A stretch of DNA of 6,335 nt from an uncultured bacterium (GTDB lineage: Bacteria > Bacteroidota > Ignavibacteria > Ignavibacteriales > Melioribacteraceae), in contig CALDDL010000358.1 in NCBI GenBank assembly GCA_937936675.1, forward strand, positions 1 to 6,335, written 5' to 3'. This document shows positions 5,411 through 6,335 of this stretch, one piece after another (position 1 is the first letter of the stretch; every line of letters begins with the position of its first letter). The position numbers and the translations under genes are program-made. A model generated the notes under the pieces. That model worked only from the letters and a program-made list of their open reading frames with translations. It was not told where the DNA came from and did no database searches.

Positions 5411-6335
5411 ATTCGCTTACTTGAGAATCGTAATAAGTTTTATAATTTATAACCGATTCGAGTATTGCTTTAGATATCTGTTCCTGCCCTTTTTTGCTGT
5501 TTAAGAATGCTTCATCTTCATAATTAGATAAAAATCCTGTTTCTATCAAAACACTCGGCATTGATGCTCCTACGAGAACAAAAAACCCCGCCTGCTTAAT
5601 TCCATAAGAGGGATTAGATACGCTCTTTTTCCATTGTGTATTTAATATATCTGAAAATTTCTCGGAATAACGCATATATTGAGAATGTGCCATGCTCACG
5701 AGAATAAAATTCTCATCGGTAAGTTTTTGATACTTATTCGGATCATTTTCATATTGAATAACGCTATTTTCAAATTCTGCGATCGCGATAGCTTCTTTCG
5801 TTCGTCCCGGTCTTAGCAGATATACTTCAAAACCCCTTCTATTACTGGGTTTTTGAGCAGATGAATTACAATGAATAGAGATAAATAACTTTCCATTATT
5901 TTCATTAGCGATTTTACCGCGGCGGTAAAGTTCTACAAACTGATCTGTGCTCCTAGTATAAATTACTTTTACTTCGGGGAGAGTTTTCTTTATCAAAGAA
6001 CCAAGCTTAAGAGCAATTGCAAGATTAATATCTTTCTCTTTGACGCCTGTAATTCCGATTGCACCAGGGTCTTTGCCGCCATGTCCGGCATCGATAACTA
6101 TTACATCAAAATTCCATTTTGTTTTTACTTCCTCAATCTCGTCTTTATTAGTAGTTCCTTCAAAAAGATTATTATGAACCGTTACTAGTAAGTCTCCGGT
6201 CTCAACATCAAAAAATGCTTCACTCCTCGAATAGCCTTCATTAAGATCAAATACAAACTGCCAATTATTACCACCTGAACTCTTAAGAGTAACTTTTTTT
6301 ATTAATCCGGTCGGTTCAATAAAATTCACAATTCC
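5409..6335 (-). CDS. N-acetylmuramoyl-L-alanine amidase (Amidase_3), 5' end outside window
   Basis: A zinc amidase that cuts the bond between N-acetylmuramic acid and L-alanine in peptidoglycan, acting outside the inner membrane in cell separation or wall remodelling. The reading frame stays open to the window edge. The first possible start inside is a GTG at 6327-6329, but there is no signal peptide, so the gene is partial. Numbered from that codon (306 residues visible), the catalytic domain runs from about 74 to 296: IDAGHGGKDPGA at 79-90 with zinc ligand His83, Glu98 in VKEKD, His153 in SIHCNSS, and the catalytic Glu263 in LIETGFLSN. All four key residues are present. Residues 1-54 are beta-rich and look like the end of an AMIN-type or similar targeting domain. 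Length and order resemble AmiA/B/C-like proteins, but without the N-terminus no symbol is justified. It converges on the cytochrome c gene. Confidence 0.92.
   Translation of the reverse strand, partial: GIVNFIEPTGLIKKVTLKSSGGNNWQFVFDLNEGYSRSEAFFDVETGDLLVTVHNNLFEGTTNKDEIEEVKTKWNFDVIVIDAGHGGKDPGAIGITGVKEKDINLAIALKLGSLIKKTLPEVKVIYTRSTDQFVELYRRGKIANENNGKLFISIHCNSSAQKPSNRRGFEVYLLRPGRTKEAIAIAEFENSVIQYENDPNKYQKLTDENFILVSMAHSQYMRYSEKFSDILNTQWKKSVSNPSYGIKQAGFFVLVGASMPSVLIETGFLSNYEDEAFLNSKKGQEQISKAILESVINYKTYYDSQVSE

Noticed and set aside
6327..6329. GTG as the true start of the amidase
   Set aside because: The frame remains open to the window edge, there is no signal peptide after the GTG, and the preceding beta-rich residues look like the end of a further domain.
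1..6335. Mobile element, CRISPR array, defence island, tRNA or rRNA
   Set aside because: No transposase, integrase, terminal repeats, spaced direct repeats or structural RNA signatures were seen; all large frames are housekeeping, envelope or electron-transfer genes.

Overview
This AT-rich window has about one third G+C and looks like ordinary core chromosome from the Bacteroidota/Ignavibacteriota side of the FCB group, most likely an Ignavibacteria-like organism. Four observations support this: a PorV/PorQ-type outer-membrane protein (a family tied to type IX secretion and gliding in this group), a dxr-rseP gene pair, an RseP whose post-TM1 region reads like that lineage, and a promoter of Bacteroidota form (TTG-N20-TAnnTTTG) in front of the cytochrome gene. 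The placement is inferred from family flavour and was not computed.

Layout. Bases 1-77 are a short AT-rich leader. Two plus-strand genes follow, joined by a one-base stop/start overlap: a PorV/PorQ-family beta-barrel protein (78-1103) and a small lipoprotein of unknown function (1103-1669). They run head-on into a minus-strand block that reads, in transcription order, a four-helix HemJ/CopD-like membrane protein (4723-4232), dxr (4175-3030) and rseP (3014-1659). The lipoprotein and rseP overlap by 11 bases at their 3' ends, and a strong hairpin inside the lipoprotein's 3' coding end is well placed to terminate rseP. A 177-base divergent intergenic region (4724-4900) carries the promoter of a plus-strand membrane-anchored monohaem cytochrome c (4901-5320). 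A 16-bp-stem terminator separates that gene from a convergent minus-strand N-acetylmuramoyl-L-alanine amidase (5409 to the window edge), whose N-terminus lies outside the window.

How the genes fit together. Most act in or at the cell envelope: outer-membrane barrel and lipoprotein, intramembrane protease (RseP), peptidoglycan amidase, and two inner-membrane proteins probably linked to haem or electron transfer. Dxr makes isoprenoid precursors, which among other things feed the undecaprenyl carrier used for wall synthesis; dxr and rseP are also near neighbours in many other bacteria. I see no mobile element, CRISPR array, tRNA, rRNA or clear new multi-gene system. The most informative points are the embedded rseP terminator, the divergent HemJ-like/cytochrome pair, the uncharacterised lipoprotein coupled to the PorV/PorQ gene, and the insertion in RseP.
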